Source: Bittarella massiliensis (ex Durand et al. 2017) (lineage in GTDB: Bacteria; Bacillota; Clostridia; Oscillospirales; Ruminococcaceae). Taken from it: 64,000 nucleotides of DNA. Below, piece by piece: positions 1-8,978 of this stretch. A program made the position numbers and the translations under genes. The stretch covers positions 149,731-213,730 of the forward strand of contig NZ_LN908977.1 of assembly GCF_001486165.1 (NCBI RefSeq), read 5' to 3'. Below the pieces are notes generated by a model. That model was not told the origin of the DNA, made no database searches, and saw only the letters and a list, made by a program, of their open reading frames with translations. Each line of letters starts with the position of its first letter. Position 1 is the stretch's first letter.

Positions 1-738
1 GGATTGAAATGCCATAAGCAACCACCATGTACTTCCGCTCCATGTCGCACCCCACGCGGGTGCGTGGATTGAAATCGCCGATGGCTCCATTTAAGATTCC
101 GATTATTCCGTCGCACCCCACGCGGGTGCGTGGATTGAAATCAGCAACTTGAAGCCATCCTTCCAGAGTACCGAGGTCGCACCCCACGCGGGTGCGTGGA
201 TTGAAATGACTGGCCCGGGATGGTGCAGTGGTATTGCGACGTCGCACCCCACGCGGGTGCGTGGATTGAAATCTCATTGACCGGCCGCCAGCCGATCAAG
301 CAGCCCGGTCGCACCCCACGCGGGTGCGTGGATTGAAATTCACGCAGACCGGGGAGCGGTGGCCGACCCGTCGGTCGCACCCCACGCGGGTGCGTGGATT
401 GAAATCTCGTGAGGACGGGGTTTTAATTCGCTCGGCTGTGGTCGCACCCCACGCGGGTGCGTGGATTGAAATCCGCTATCGAAAACTGGAGAAGCGGGTA
501 GACCAGAGTCGCACCCCACGCGGGTGCGTGGATTGAAATCGCTATAAGAAGAAGTATGGTCGGGCCTATGACGTCGCACCCCACGCGGGTGCGTGGATTG
601 AAATCCGGAGATGATGGCGTCCTCGGTCACGTCGAGGGCGTCGCGCCCCGCGCAGGTGTGTGAACTTGAAATTTTATCAGTGCTCAAACCCAAAATGACC
701 TCACTGGTCACATCCCGTGCAGATGTACATATTGCTAC
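1..738 (+). CRISPR. CRISPR array 1 (type I-C-like repeats), trailer end, cut by the window start
   Basis: The 32-bp repeat begins GTCGCACCCCACGCG, contains the stem GCACCC/GGGTGC and ends GTGGATTGAAAT, as in the type I-C (Dvulg) repeat class. The array opens with the last 10 bases of a repeat (1-10). Full repeats start at 44, 110, 176, 241, 308, 374, 441, 508 and 573. A degenerate 33-bp copy lies at 640-672 and a heavily decayed one at 707-738. Spacers are 33-35 bp. Decay at the right end, and the known position of I-C leaders 5' of the repeat, place the leader, and probably any cas genes, off the left edge. Short reading frames across the array are translations of the repeats and are not genes. 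Confidence 0.97.
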
Positions 739-934
739 TTCTCTGGTTTTTCCCACGGAGTTAGAAGTTGTGCTTACATGGTAGCTGTATGCCGTGCGGG
801 GAGAAACGGCGCGGCAGATGTAAATCGCGTATTTATAAAAGATTTTCCCTTACAGGTGTGCCGGTGGCCTATAGTCACCATCAGAGAAATCCATTGGCAG
901 GCAAATGAGCCGATGAGAAAAAGGAGGCAGAGGT
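739..934. other. Short intergenic stretch after CRISPR array 1
   Basis: No gene, no clear promoter and no further recognisable repeat are seen here. The ribosome binding site AAGGAGG of the next gene lies at its right end. Confidence 0.5.
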
Positions 935-1990
935 GTGAAGAATAGAGGCTTCTTGCTGGTGAGGGCCATCCCTATTTCATTTATCGTTCTGTTTTTGGCG
1001 AGGACAATGCTCAAAGCACAGAATTTTTCGAGCAGGATTGCGATCCTCCCCTTTTTGATCTGCGGCCTCACAGAGCTTTTGCGAACGATATTTTTGGCAG
1101 TGGGCTGGGAGAAGGCGGCAAAGCTGCTCTACAAGGTGTACGCCGCCAGCTTTTTGCTCTACGTGTTTGGTTTCTTGGGCGTTTGGTGCTATGTGAACTT
1201 CACCAATCAAGCGTATCTGTCGCTGCTGTTCTCACTGCCGTTTTGGCTCGTTGGCGGCTATCTGGTATACAGGGTGTTTTTCAGAAAAAAGGATCAACCG
1301 GTCAAGGCCGACCCCAAGAAGCGGTCTTTCCATCTGAATGTCAATTTCAAGGTGGTCGTGACCTGCTTTTTGGTGGGGGCGTGCCTGCTGTCCGGCATTT
1401 TTATCCTGTTTCTGGGGGTGAAGGACACCATCCAATTAAGCCAGAGAGCAGGGGGTTACACCGCCACCGAGGGGCATTTTGTCGACTATGAGGTCTACCG
1501 GAGCGACAGGGAGGGCACGACCTACCGCCTGATTTATGAGTACGAGGTAAACGGCGCCCCGTACCGCGTCTCCACAGACTACGGGACCAACGCGATCCCC
1601 GCGCGAAATAGCACCAGAACGGTGAAATATGACCCTGCCAACCCCCAAAAATCGGTTCTGGCGGGGAGCAACAGTGCAAATTGGATGATTTTTATGGGCC
1701 TTTTCTTTGTTCTCGGTTCCACTGTGTTCATCCTGGCTTGGTTCACCGTGAAGGGGTGTTTCGACAGGTTCAAAGTCAGTGTATGGGGGGTTTATATTGG
1801 GGTCGTGTTCACCTTTGTAGGGGTCGGTCCCATCCTCTTGCGAAGGGGGGAGACCGGCTCGTGGCCTGCCTGCTTCAAGTCGTTCGGCCTCTGGATCTTG
1901 ATTCCGCTGATGATGATAGCAGTGGGTCTCTTTCAGACCGTCAAGTGCCTGCTCCCCAGCCGCAGCAAAAAAGGGGAGAGGGGGCAGTAG
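935..1990 (+). CDS. DUF3592-like membrane protein
   Basis: GTG start preceded by AAGGAGG at a good distance; 351 aa. The sequence shows about seven hydrophobic segments: four in the first 110 residues, one near 140-165, and two or three at the C-terminus (about 245-345). Between residues about 175 and 245 lies a soluble beta-rich stretch containing GHFVDYEV, YEYEVNGAPY and VKYDPANPQKS. This is the pattern of DUF3592-type domains, which sit outside the membrane in proteins of unknown function. It appears monocistronic and ends before a terminator at 2145. Family assignment is from the motif pattern only. Confidence 0.75.
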   Translation: MKNRGFLLVRAIPISFIVLFLARTMLKAQNFSSRIAILPFLICGLTELLRTIFLAVGWEKAAKLLYKVYAASFLLYVFGFLGVWCYVNFTNQAYLSLLFSLPFWLVGGYLVYRVFFRKKDQPVKADPKKRSFHLNVNFKVVVTCFLVGACLLSGIFILFLGVKDTIQLSQRAGGYTATEGHFVDYEVYRSDREGTTYRLIYEYEVNGAPYRVSTDYGTNAIPARNSTRTVKYDPANPQKSVLAGSNSANWMIFMGLFFVLGSTVFILAWFTVKGCFDRFKVSVWGVYIGVVFTFVGVGPILLRRGETGSWPACFKSFGLWILIPLMMIAVGLFQTVKCLLPSRSKKGERGQ

Positions 1991-2144
1991 AGGACTCGGT
2001 GTGGTCCGCTGTACCGGTTTCGCCGACAAAATAAAAGAAAACCAGAAAGGGAAAGAGGGCTCTTGTGTATCCCTCTTCCACCTGTTATGCAGCGAATTGG
2101 CTGAAATGGTTTTCTTCCCTTTCCCCTCCCTTTTCCGCTTTTTA

Positions 2145-2169
2145 GCCGCCTCAAAAGGCGGCTTTTTTT
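2145..2169 (+). terminator. Intrinsic terminator
   Basis: Stem GCCGCCT/AGGCGGC with loop CAAA followed by seven T residues. It ends the transcript of the upstream DUF3592-like gene. Confidence 0.85.
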
Positions 2170-2243
2170 GTTTCCCTATCTGGAATGCCAAAAGAGCCCT
2201 TTTTTCTTTGGCTGAAATGTCACTGGTTCCCCTTTGCAGATAT

Positions 2244-2252
2244 TGGTATAAT
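2244..2252 (+). promoter_or_regulatory. Extended -10 promoter for the Ig-repeat surface protein
   Basis: TGGTATAAT is an extended -10 element (TGN plus a perfect TATAAT). No good -35 lies 17 bp upstream, which fits extended -10 promoters. It sits about 70 bp before the chosen start at 2322. Confidence 0.55.
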
Positions 2253-2321
2253 TTTCCTAACAGTTTCGACAAATTTATTGTTTTTTCGACAAATTGCAAA
2301 TGGGAAAGGGGACACAAAAAG

Positions 2322-5051
2322 ATGCGTATCTGCGGGAAAAGAGGGGTGGCGGCCCTGCTTGCCGCCCTGCTGGTGGGCGGGGTCTTTCTGCCCACAGCCA
2401 CAGCGCTGGCCGGGCCCGCGCCCTCTCTGTTGGCCACGGCCGACAAAAGCGAGGTCTCCCCGGGGGAGGGCGTTTCCGTCCAACTCTCCCTCTCGACCGA
2501 GGGGAGTCAGGTGGCGATCGTCCAACTGGTGTTAAACACCCCTCAGACGGGTTGGTCCTGGGCGGCCGACGGGTCGGACAGGTGGATTTCCCCCTCCCCC
2601 AACGCCACCGTTGACGAGCAGTCAAATGTCGGAAGCCATGAGTGTTTTATCACCCCGGCGGACGGGTCGGCCTATTTTGGGCAGACAGTCGAGCTGGGCG
2701 CCTTAGAGGCGTTGGCGGGGGAGAGTGCGCCGGCGGGCGCTCCCCTTGCAGCCGACCTGCGCTATACCCTTTTGGATGAAAACTTTGCCCCCTTGGGGGA
2801 GGAGGAACGCTCCCTCGTCCTGCCCGATGTCTCCGTTTTCGCCCCTGCGCCCCCAGCAGTCACCGGCCTTGCGGTGGAAAAACTGCCCGACAAAACCCTT
2901 TATCTGCCGGGGGAAGAACCGGACCTGACAGGCGGCCTTCTGCGGGTGGACTACGGGGACGGCACCAGCGCCCAGTTGCCGATGGCCGAGGCTGACTGCG
3001 ACATCGGCGCGGTGGGGGAGGGTCCGCAGCAGCAGATCGCCCTCACCTACCAGGGGCAGTCGGTTTCCCTCTCCGTCGGGGTGCGCCAACCCCAGGGCCT
3101 GACGGTGCAGATGCTGCCCGACAAGACCCGCTATGCGGTAGGGGAGGGGGTGGACCTCACCGGCGGCCTGCTTTCAGCCGACTACGGCGACGGGCTGTCC
3201 CTCCCGGTTCAGATGGCGGAGGCCACCTCCAGCGGCTATGACAGCACCCGGGTGGGGGAGCAGCTGGTGACCCTTCGGTGGAAGGGGTTTGCTGTCTCCT
3301 TTTCTGTAACGGTGGACGGGGGCGACCTTCAGTCCATCGCCCTTGCTACCCTGCCCGACAAAACAGTCTACCAGGTAGGAGAGACATTCGACCCTGCCGG
3401 CGGCGTCTTGCGGCTGGAGTATGCCGGCGGCGGTTGGGCGGAGCGGCCTTTGTCGGTGGAGCTCTGCCAGGCAGCCGCCTTCGACAGCCCCGGAGAAAAA
3501 AGTGTTCTGGTCACCCTCGAGGGAAAGACCACCTCCTTTGCAGTGGCGGTGGCGGACAACCCGGTCACCGGACTGGTCCTCCTCTCGCTGCCGCAGCGCC
3601 TTACATACCAGCTTGGAGAGGAGCTGGTGGTGGCAGGCGGGCGGTTACAGGTCTGCTACCAAAACGGTGACAGCAGTGAGCTGGAACTGACTCTCGCCCT
3701 CTGCAGCCCCACCCGCTTTACTCAGCCGGGCAGTCAGACGGTCACCGTTACCTACCTGGGGCAGAGCGCTGTCTTCACCGTCCAGGTAGAGCCACGGCAG
3801 TTGACGGGCATCGCCCTTGCCGCCCTGCCGGCCAAGACCATCTACCGGGTGGGGGAGCCCTTTGATCCCACCGGGGGCAGCGTCGCCCTCACCTATAGTG
3901 ACGGCGGCAAAGAGGTGCGCCCCCTCACTGCCGAAATGGTCAGCGGCTTTGACAGCACTGCCCCGGGGGAACCGGTGCTGACGGTATCTGTCGAGGGGCA
4001 GACAACCACCTTTTCGGTGCAGGTTCTCCCCGAAGAGCAGCCGTGGAGCCTTTCCTTTGCCGTTCTCCCCGCCAAGTCCAGCTACCTGCAGGGCCAGCCC
4101 TTGGACCCCTCTGGGGGCGTTCTCCTCCTTTCGCGTGGGGAGGAACAGCGCCGTGTCCCCCTCTCGGCCGAGATGTGTTCCCGCTACCGGCCCCAGTTGT
4201 TAGGGGTGCAGATGGTGAGCATCGCCTGTGAGGACGGGCGGCTCGATTGGCCGGTCACCGTTCTCTCCCGGGCGCGGGTGGACGCCCTCAACGCCCAGCT
4301 GGAGGGGATCTCGTTGGAAGATGTTCTGCCTGAGGAGGAAGGGGTGCTGCAGGCGCTCTTGGACCAGGTGGAGGCACTGCCCCCGCTGGAAAGAGAGGGG
4401 CTCTCCGATTCAGGGCTGACCCGGCTCAAGCAGGCCATCGACCGGGCCGCCGCCCTTGCTTCCCCCGAGCGGGTGGAGCACTTTGACCAAAACCGCCTCA
4501 CCGTCCGCGCCCCGCAGGGGGCCCTCTCCTGGCTGTGTGACCTGTCGGTGCGGGAAAAGGTGATTTCCGAGGCCCTCACCCAGGCGGTACAGCGCCTGCG
4601 GGGAGAAAGGGCCAAGGTCTGGCGCTACTACCAGTTGGAGGTGGAGAGCGCCGCCCGCTCTTCCGGCGGTTTTGACGCCCCGCTGGAGGTGCGCATCAGC
4701 CTGGACGACCTGGCAGACCCCACCACCGCCGCGGTCTTTTTGGTGGCGGAAGATGGCTCCCTTTCCCAGTGTCCGCTGCAAATGGAGGGGGAGTGGGGCA
4801 CCTTTGTCGCCCCCGTCCCCGGCAGTTACGCCCTGGTGGGCGAGCGGGGGAAAGAGGAGGAGCCTGAGATAGGGGCAGGAGAGCCATCGGCCCCCTCCAC
4901 CCCTGAAGGAGGGGGGACGCCCTCCTCCGGCGGTTCTTCGGGCGACAGCGCCCACACGGGAGAGGAGGGGAGTCCCGCTCTGCCCCTGGTCCTCCTTCTA
5001 GCGGCAGCTCTTGTTTTGCCTTTGACAAGGCGCAGCAGGCAGAGGCGTTGA
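2322..5051 (+). CDS. Secreted, membrane-anchored surface protein with six Ig-like (Big_3-type) repeats
   Basis: 909 aa. The frame is open from 2001, but the start at 2322 is preferred because it gives a clean signal peptide (MRICGKRG, hydrophobic core, ALA) and follows an AAAGGGG site. Residues about 40-175 form a beta-rich domain. Six repeats of about 80 aa follow, starting near 180, 259, 338, 418, 498 and 578, each opening with a form of LPDKTxYxVGExxDxTGG; this is the bacterial Ig-like group 3 pattern. Residues 640-760 are mostly helical, with a further beta domain near 775-840. The C-terminus has a Ser/Gly/Pro-rich spacer, HTGEEG, one membrane helix and RRSRQRR. It lacks a true LPXTG motif, so anchoring is probably by the helix. 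A role in adhesion or wall structure is inference. Confidence 0.85.
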   Translation: MRICGKRGVAALLAALLVGGVFLPTATALAGPAPSLLATADKSEVSPGEGVSVQLSLSTEGSQVAIVQLVLNTPQTGWSWAADGSDRWISPSPNATVDEQSNVGSHECFITPADGSAYFGQTVELGALEALAGESAPAGAPLAADLRYTLLDENFAPLGEEERSLVLPDVSVFAPAPPAVTGLAVEKLPDKTLYLPGEEPDLTGGLLRVDYGDGTSAQLPMAEADCDIGAVGEGPQQQIALTYQGQSVSLSVGVRQPQGLTVQMLPDKTRYAVGEGVDLTGGLLSADYGDGLSLPVQMAEATSSGYDSTRVGEQLVTLRWKGFAVSFSVTVDGGDLQSIALATLPDKTVYQVGETFDPAGGVLRLEYAGGGWAERPLSVELCQAAAFDSPGEKSVLVTLEGKTTSFAVAVADNPVTGLVLLSLPQRLTYQLGEELVVAGGRLQVCYQNGDSSELELTLALCSPTRFTQPGSQTVTVTYLGQSAVFTVQVEPRQLTGIALAALPAKTIYRVGEPFDPTGGSVALTYSDGGKEVRPLTAEMVSGFDSTAPGEPVLTVSVEGQTTTFSVQVLPEEQPWSLSFAVLPAKSSYLQGQPLDPSGGVLLLSRGEEQRRVPLSAEMCSRYRPQLLGVQMVSIACEDGRLDWPVTVLSRARVDALNAQLEGISLEDVLPEEEGVLQALLDQVEALPPLEREGLSDSGLTRLKQAIDRAAALASPERVEHFDQNRLTVRAPQGALSWLCDLSVREKVISEALTQAVQRLRGERAKVWRYYQLEVESAARSSGGFDAPLEVRISLDDLADPTTAAVFLVAEDGSLSQCPLQMEGEWGTFVAPVPGSYALVGERGKEEEPEIGAGEPSAPSTPEGGGTPSSGGSSGDSAHTGEEGSPALPLVLLLAAALVLPLTRRSRQRR

Positions 5052-5068
5052 CTCTTTTCCTTGACGGT

Positions 5069-5117
5069 AAAAAAGGACCTTCCCTTCGGCAGAGAAGCCG
5101 AGGGGGAGGTCCTTTTT
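5069..5117 (+). terminator. Intrinsic terminator after the surface protein
   Basis: AAAAAGGACCT at 5070 pairs with AGGTCCTTTTT at 5107, with a second small hairpin inside the loop. It lies directly after the stop codon at 5051. Confidence 0.8.
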
Positions 5118-5139
5118 GGGAGGGGGGTGAAGGGGTTTC

Positions 5140-5890
5140 AGCGCATTTTGCAGTTTGGGGCGAAGGGAAAAGGTGGGAGACGGGAGTGGAGAGGAAAACC
5201 ACTTGCCGCCCTTGGATGGAGCGCGATTTCTCTCGCAAGCCTTCATTTTGAGTGCAGAGGGCGGTGGGGGAACGTTTTCCAAACAGAGAGTGTATTTTCT
5301 GATGTGCTTTCCAGGAGAGGAGGGCGGAAGGAGTGGAGAAAAGCTCTTTTGCCATTCCTAGCTGGATGCTGTTATCCCCGCAGGATTACATTTTAGGCGC
5401 GGTAGTGCAGTAAGAAAATGCCACCTAATAGGAAGTGTATTTTCAGGTGTGCTTTGTCGAAGAGGAGGGCGACGGGAGCGACGAGCGTTCTCTGCTGTTC
5501 TTAGTTGAAACGGATGTGCTGTTCCCTTCGCAATTGCGTTTTGGGCGCAAAAGAACAGCGGTGGAGAAAAAAGGGAGATGTTTTTCAGGCGTGCTTTCCC
5601 GACAAAGAGAGCGGTAGAAGCAGAGAGGCCTCCTCGCTAACTCGACTGGATGTTGCCGCTCCTGTGAGAGGACATTTTGGGTGCGGATGGGCAATGACGA
5701 GGGGACACTCCCTGAACGGAGTTGCCTTTGCAGACGCACTTTTTCGACAAAGAAGGTGGTGAGGATAAAGAGGGAGGGCTTGGTCGTCCCGGCTGGGCGA
5801 TGTTGTTCCTGTAAAGTTGTGTGTTAGGTGCAGAGAAGCGCCGAGGGGATGGCGTCAGACGTCCTCGCAATGGGTAGAGACAGCTGCCGG
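5140..5890. repeat. Five diverged tandem repeats of about 146 bp in a gene-free region
   Basis: Two anchor motifs recur at regular spacing. The first is a T-rich motif like TGTATTTTCAGGTGTGCTTT, near 5142, 5291, 5436, 5580 and 5724. The second is a motif like ACATTTTGGGTGCGGA, near 5243, 5388, 5535, 5673 and 5818. Between them each unit has a TGGATG-TGTTGCCGC-like segment and a purine-rich GAGGAGGGCGACGGGAG-like segment. Units are well diverged but align over their whole length. No unit holds a convincing gene: reading frames change from unit to unit and no ribosome site precedes them. The function is unknown. It could be a decayed tandem duplication, a non-coding RNA family or protein-binding sites. 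Confidence 0.75.
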
Positions 5891-6098
5891 AGATAGGCTC
5901 CTTTCAGACCTAGGGAAAGGGGAGCGGCGCGGCCTTCCCAGAGGCCCTGCATATCAAATATCTGTGGTCGCCTTTGCCTGGTGGCCCCCTTTTGGTGGAG
6001 CAAGCGTACAGTTTATACGGCTTTGCCCTTTTGAGCCCCTGCGGATTTTGGCCGGGTGGGAGAAAAGCGGAGAAAATACAGATTTTGTTTGGGAACAA

Positions 6099-6127
6099 TT
6101 GACTTTGACCTGGACGCCCTATACAAT
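6099..6127 (+). promoter_or_regulatory. Promoter of the SIS/YjbQ operon
   Basis: TTGACT (6099-6104), a 17-bp spacer and TACAAT (6122-6127) form a strong sigma-A promoter about 75 bp before the first gene at 6203. Confidence 0.8.
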
Positions 6128-6202
6128 ATTTTATGGAAAGCAATTTTGAGAATATACAAATTGCCCAAAAAACATGTCCTATTTTTGTCGGGAGGTAAAA
6201 CC

Positions 6203-7363
6203 ATGAAAAAACTGGACTGCAACAACGCCCTGCGAATGGAGACCTTTGACCTGCCGGTCATGGCCCGCCCCTTCGCCGAGGCAAACGACAAGCCCTTGCG
6301 AATGGCCCTCACCACCCCCCAGCTCTTCTCGCCCCGCAGCTGCCTGCTGGTGGGCTGTGGAGACTCCTACTGCGCCGGGGTGGCGGCCAAACCGCTGTTC
6401 GAGCAGCTAGGCGGCATCCGCACCGAGGCCCTTTCGGCCATGGAGGCGTCCCGTCACTGGCCGAAGGAGAGGATCGGGAACGAGCCCTGCAACCCCCTGC
6501 TCTATGTCATCTCCGCCTCGGGCAATGTCTCCCGCAATATCGAGGTCTGCCAGCGGGCGGCCGCCTGTGGGGTGGGGGCCCTGACGGTGGCGGTCACCGC
6601 CCACCCGGACTCCCCCATGGCCAAGGCCAGCCAGGCGGTGCTCCCCATCTCCCCCACCCCCTTTGACAGCGGCTTTGACGAGCACTCCCCCGGGCTGCGC
6701 AGCTACTATGCCTCCCTCTACGCCCTCTGCTCCTCGGCCATCCGTATGGGCGAGGTGAAGATGCGCTATCCCATGAGCCAGGCCGACGACTACCGACGCG
6801 CCATGGTGGAGTACGCCGAGTCCTTCGGCGGCGAGGTGATGGAGCAAATCGACGACGCCATGTTTGCGCTGGCCCAGCAGTGGCAGGAGTTTGACAGCTT
6901 TGAATTTTTGGGCAGTGGCGCCCAGATGGCGACCGCCTGGTTTGACGCGGCCAAGATCTACGAGGCGACCGGAGATGTGGCCACCTACGAGGACATGGAG
7001 AACTGGTGCCATGTCAACTACTTTGCCCGCGATCACCGCCGGGTGGGGACGGTGCTGAGCATCTCCAAGGACTCCCCAGCCATGGTCCGCGCCCTGGAGG
7101 TGGCGGAGGTGCTGGCCCGGCTGCGGCCCACCCTCATCGTCACCGATGCCGACGCCGCCCTCTTCCCCGAAGAGGCGACGGTCTGCCAGCTGCCCAGCCC
7201 CCGCTACGGCTTCCTGGCCCCGCTGATGGACTACGTGCCGGTGGCCCTTCTCTCGGGGTACCTGGCCCGGCTGAAGGGGGTCTCCCTCTTCCGAGGCGGA
7301 GAGCCGGCCTTCCAGAGCCAGCCCACACACTTTTTGAAAACCAGCCAAATCGAGATTGTATAG
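6203..7363 (+). CDS. SIS-domain sugar-phosphate isomerase-like protein, first copy
   Basis: 386 aa with ATG after GGGAGG. The sequence carries the phosphosugar-binding signatures of SIS (sugar isomerase) domains: VGCGDSYCAG near residue 50 and a serine-rich ISASGNVSRN near 110, then a second SIS-like half with LGSGAQMATAWFDAAKIYEATGD near 235. This two-domain layout is that of GlmS C-terminal or AgaS-like proteins; there is no glutaminase domain. It is the first gene of a five-gene operon and has a paralogue of exactly the same length two genes on (7818). The substrate cannot be read from the sequence. Sugar-phosphate or amino-sugar isomerisation or deamination is the family role. Confidence 0.85.
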   Translation: MKKLDCNNALRMETFDLPVMARPFAEANDKPLRMALTTPQLFSPRSCLLVGCGDSYCAGVAAKPLFEQLGGIRTEALSAMEASRHWPKERIGNEPCNPLLYVISASGNVSRNIEVCQRAAACGVGALTVAVTAHPDSPMAKASQAVLPISPTPFDSGFDEHSPGLRSYYASLYALCSSAIRMGEVKMRYPMSQADDYRRAMVEYAESFGGEVMEQIDDAMFALAQQWQEFDSFEFLGSGAQMATAWFDAAKIYEATGDVATYEDMENWCHVNYFARDHRRVGTVLSISKDSPAMVRALEVAEVLARLRPTLIVTDADAALFPEEATVCQLPSPRYGFLAPLMDYVPVALLSGYLARLKGVSLFRGGEPAFQSQPTHFLKTSQIEIV

Positions 7364-7381
7364 GAGAGGGGAGGAACCACC

Positions 7382-7813
7382 GTGCATTTTTACGAGACCA
7401 AGATCGAGTGCCCCAAGGACGGGGTGGTGCAGCTGACCGAGTGGCTGCGCCGGTGCGTGCGGGAGAGCGGGGTGCAGTCGGGCATCGCCGTCCTCTCGGC
7501 CCCCCACACCACCTCGGGCATCTCCTTTAACCCCTACATGTTGAAGCCCGAGGACCACCAGGACATTCAGCAGGCCCTGGACAGGCTCATCCCCATGCGC
7601 ATCGACTACGCCCACCAGTTCGACAACCCGGCCGACGCGGCGGGGCACAACAAGTCCGCCCTCATGGGCACCAACACCACCTTCATCGTCGAGGGGGGCG
7701 AACTGGTGCTGGGCAGCTCCCAGGGTGTGTTTTTCTTCGAGTTCGACGGCCCCCGCACCCAGCGGTGCCAGCTGGCCGTGTACAGCGACTCGTCTTTTTG
7801 CAAGGAGGAATGA
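7382..7813 (+). CDS. YjbQ/UPF0047-family protein, copy 1
   Basis: 143 aa, GTG start after GGAGAGGGGAGG. Family landmarks are present: SAPHTTSGIS (His-Thr-Thr) near residue 40, DAAGHNKSALMG near 80 and the C-terminal LGSSQGVFFFEFDGPR. The YjbQ family forms compact trimers; a weak thiamine-phosphate synthase activity is known for the E. coli member, and the true role in most bacteria is open. Both conserved histidines are kept in this copy. It lies 18 bp after the first SIS gene and 4 bp before the second, so the two families are co-transcribed. Confidence 0.9.
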   Translation: MHFYETKIECPKDGVVQLTEWLRRCVRESGVQSGIAVLSAPHTTSGISFNPYMLKPEDHQDIQQALDRLIPMRIDYAHQFDNPADAAGHNKSALMGTNTTFIVEGGELVLGSSQGVFFFEFDGPRTQRCQLAVYSDSSFCKEE

Positions 7814-7817
7814 TTGG

Positions 7818-8978
7818 ATGAACAGCGCAATGGAAAATCCGGCCGTCCGGCAATCGCTGGGACTGGTCGACTGCACAAAGCCCCTCTGCGACGACCTGCA
7901 AAAAAAGATCGAGACCCTCTACACCGACGAGGAGATCCGCAACTTCTGCGAGGTGCTCCTCACCGGCTGCGGCGACTCCTATGTGGCCGGGCTGGCGGTA
8001 CAGCCGGCCTTTGAGGCCTTGAGCGGGATGCGGGTCAAGGCCCTCTCCACCACCGAGCTCTGCTTTCACTATCCGCTGCCCAGCGGCGACTACGGCCCCG
8101 CCCTGGCGGTGGGGGTGAGCATCTCCGGCAAGGCCGCCGACACCGCCGCCGCCATGCAGGCGGTGAAAAATGCCGGCGGCTGGACCCTGGGGGTCACCGA
8201 GAGCCGCACCACCGCCCTGGCCCAGACAGCCGACCGCATCTTGAAACACGACTCGATGGAGGCGGAGCTGGCCCCCGGCACCAAGACCTATTTCACCAGC
8301 CTCCTCTCCCTGCTCCTGCTGGCCGTCCACTTCGGAGTGGCCAGGGGGCACATCACCGCCGACGAGGCGGCCGCCGTGCGCGCCGACATCGAGGGGTACA
8401 CCGAGGCGTTTCGCCCGGTCATCCCCACCCTGACCGAGCAGTGCATGGCCCTGGCGGAGATGCTCAAGGACTGCCGCCACTTTGAGACGGTGGGTTCGGG
8501 GACGGACTACGCCACCGCCGCCTTTGTGCGGGAGAAGATCTACGAGGCGGTGGGCAAGGTCACCGCGGTGGAGAATACCGAGGACTGGCTCCACGTCAAC
8601 TACTACGCCAGAAAGCCCGAGGAGATCGGCACCCTCCTCTTCGCCGCCGGCGACAGCCCGGCCAAGAGCCGCTACCTGGAGGCCGCCTGGGCGATGGACT
8701 TCATCGGCCGGCCCTACGTGGTGGTCACCGACCTGGATGCGGGGGAGTTCCCCCCCTCGGCTAAGGTCATCACCCTCCCCAAGGCGCCCCGCCTCTGGCT
8801 GACGCCGCTGATGCAGTTCATGCCCATGACCATGCTCTTTGGCTTCATGCAGGAACTGCTGGGCGAAAAGCCCCTGCGGGGACTCGAGGGCGTGTGGGGT
8901 GGCAAGAACGCCATCTACGCCGACCAGAGCGGGATCCTCGACTACTTTAAAGAGAAGGGGGATGAACGCCGTGGTTGA
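7818..8978 (+). CDS. SIS-domain sugar-phosphate isomerase-like protein, second copy
   Basis: 386 aa from the ATG at 7818, which follows AAGGAGG by nine bases; the frame is open further upstream but would overlap copy 1 of YjbQ. Motifs match the first SIS copy: LTGCGDSYVAG near residue 50, VSISGKAADT near 100, and VGSGTDYATAAFVREKIYEAVGK in the second half near 230. Equal length and matching motif spacing show an old tandem duplication of this gene with its YjbQ partner. The last 17 bases overlap the next gene, which suggests coupled translation. The substrate is unknown. Confidence 0.85.
   Translation: MNSAMENPAVRQSLGLVDCTKPLCDDLQKKIETLYTDEEIRNFCEVLLTGCGDSYVAGLAVQPAFEALSGMRVKALSTTELCFHYPLPSGDYGPALAVGVSISGKAADTAAAMQAVKNAGGWTLGVTESRTTALAQTADRILKHDSMEAELAPGTKTYFTSLLSLLLLAVHFGVARGHITADEAAAVRADIEGYTEAFRPVIPTLTEQCMALAEMLKDCRHFETVGSGTDYATAAFVREKIYEAVGKVTAVENTEDWLHVNYYARKPEEIGTLLFAAGDSPAKSRYLEAAWAMDFIGRPYVVVTDLDAGEFPPSAKVITLPKAPRLWLTPLMQFMPMTMLFGFMQELLGEKPLRGLEGVWGGKNAIYADQSGILDYFKEKGDERRG

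Noticed and set aside
141..756. Short open frames across CRISPR array 1 coding repeated RGVRP/HAGAWIEI-like peptides
   Set aside because: They are translations of the 32-bp repeats; the same happens in array 2 (12262-12817).
5048..6149. Several 60-110 codon frames in the region 5048-6149
   Set aside because: No ribosome sites, frames change between the tandem repeat units, and products are Arg/Gly/Trp-rich shadows.
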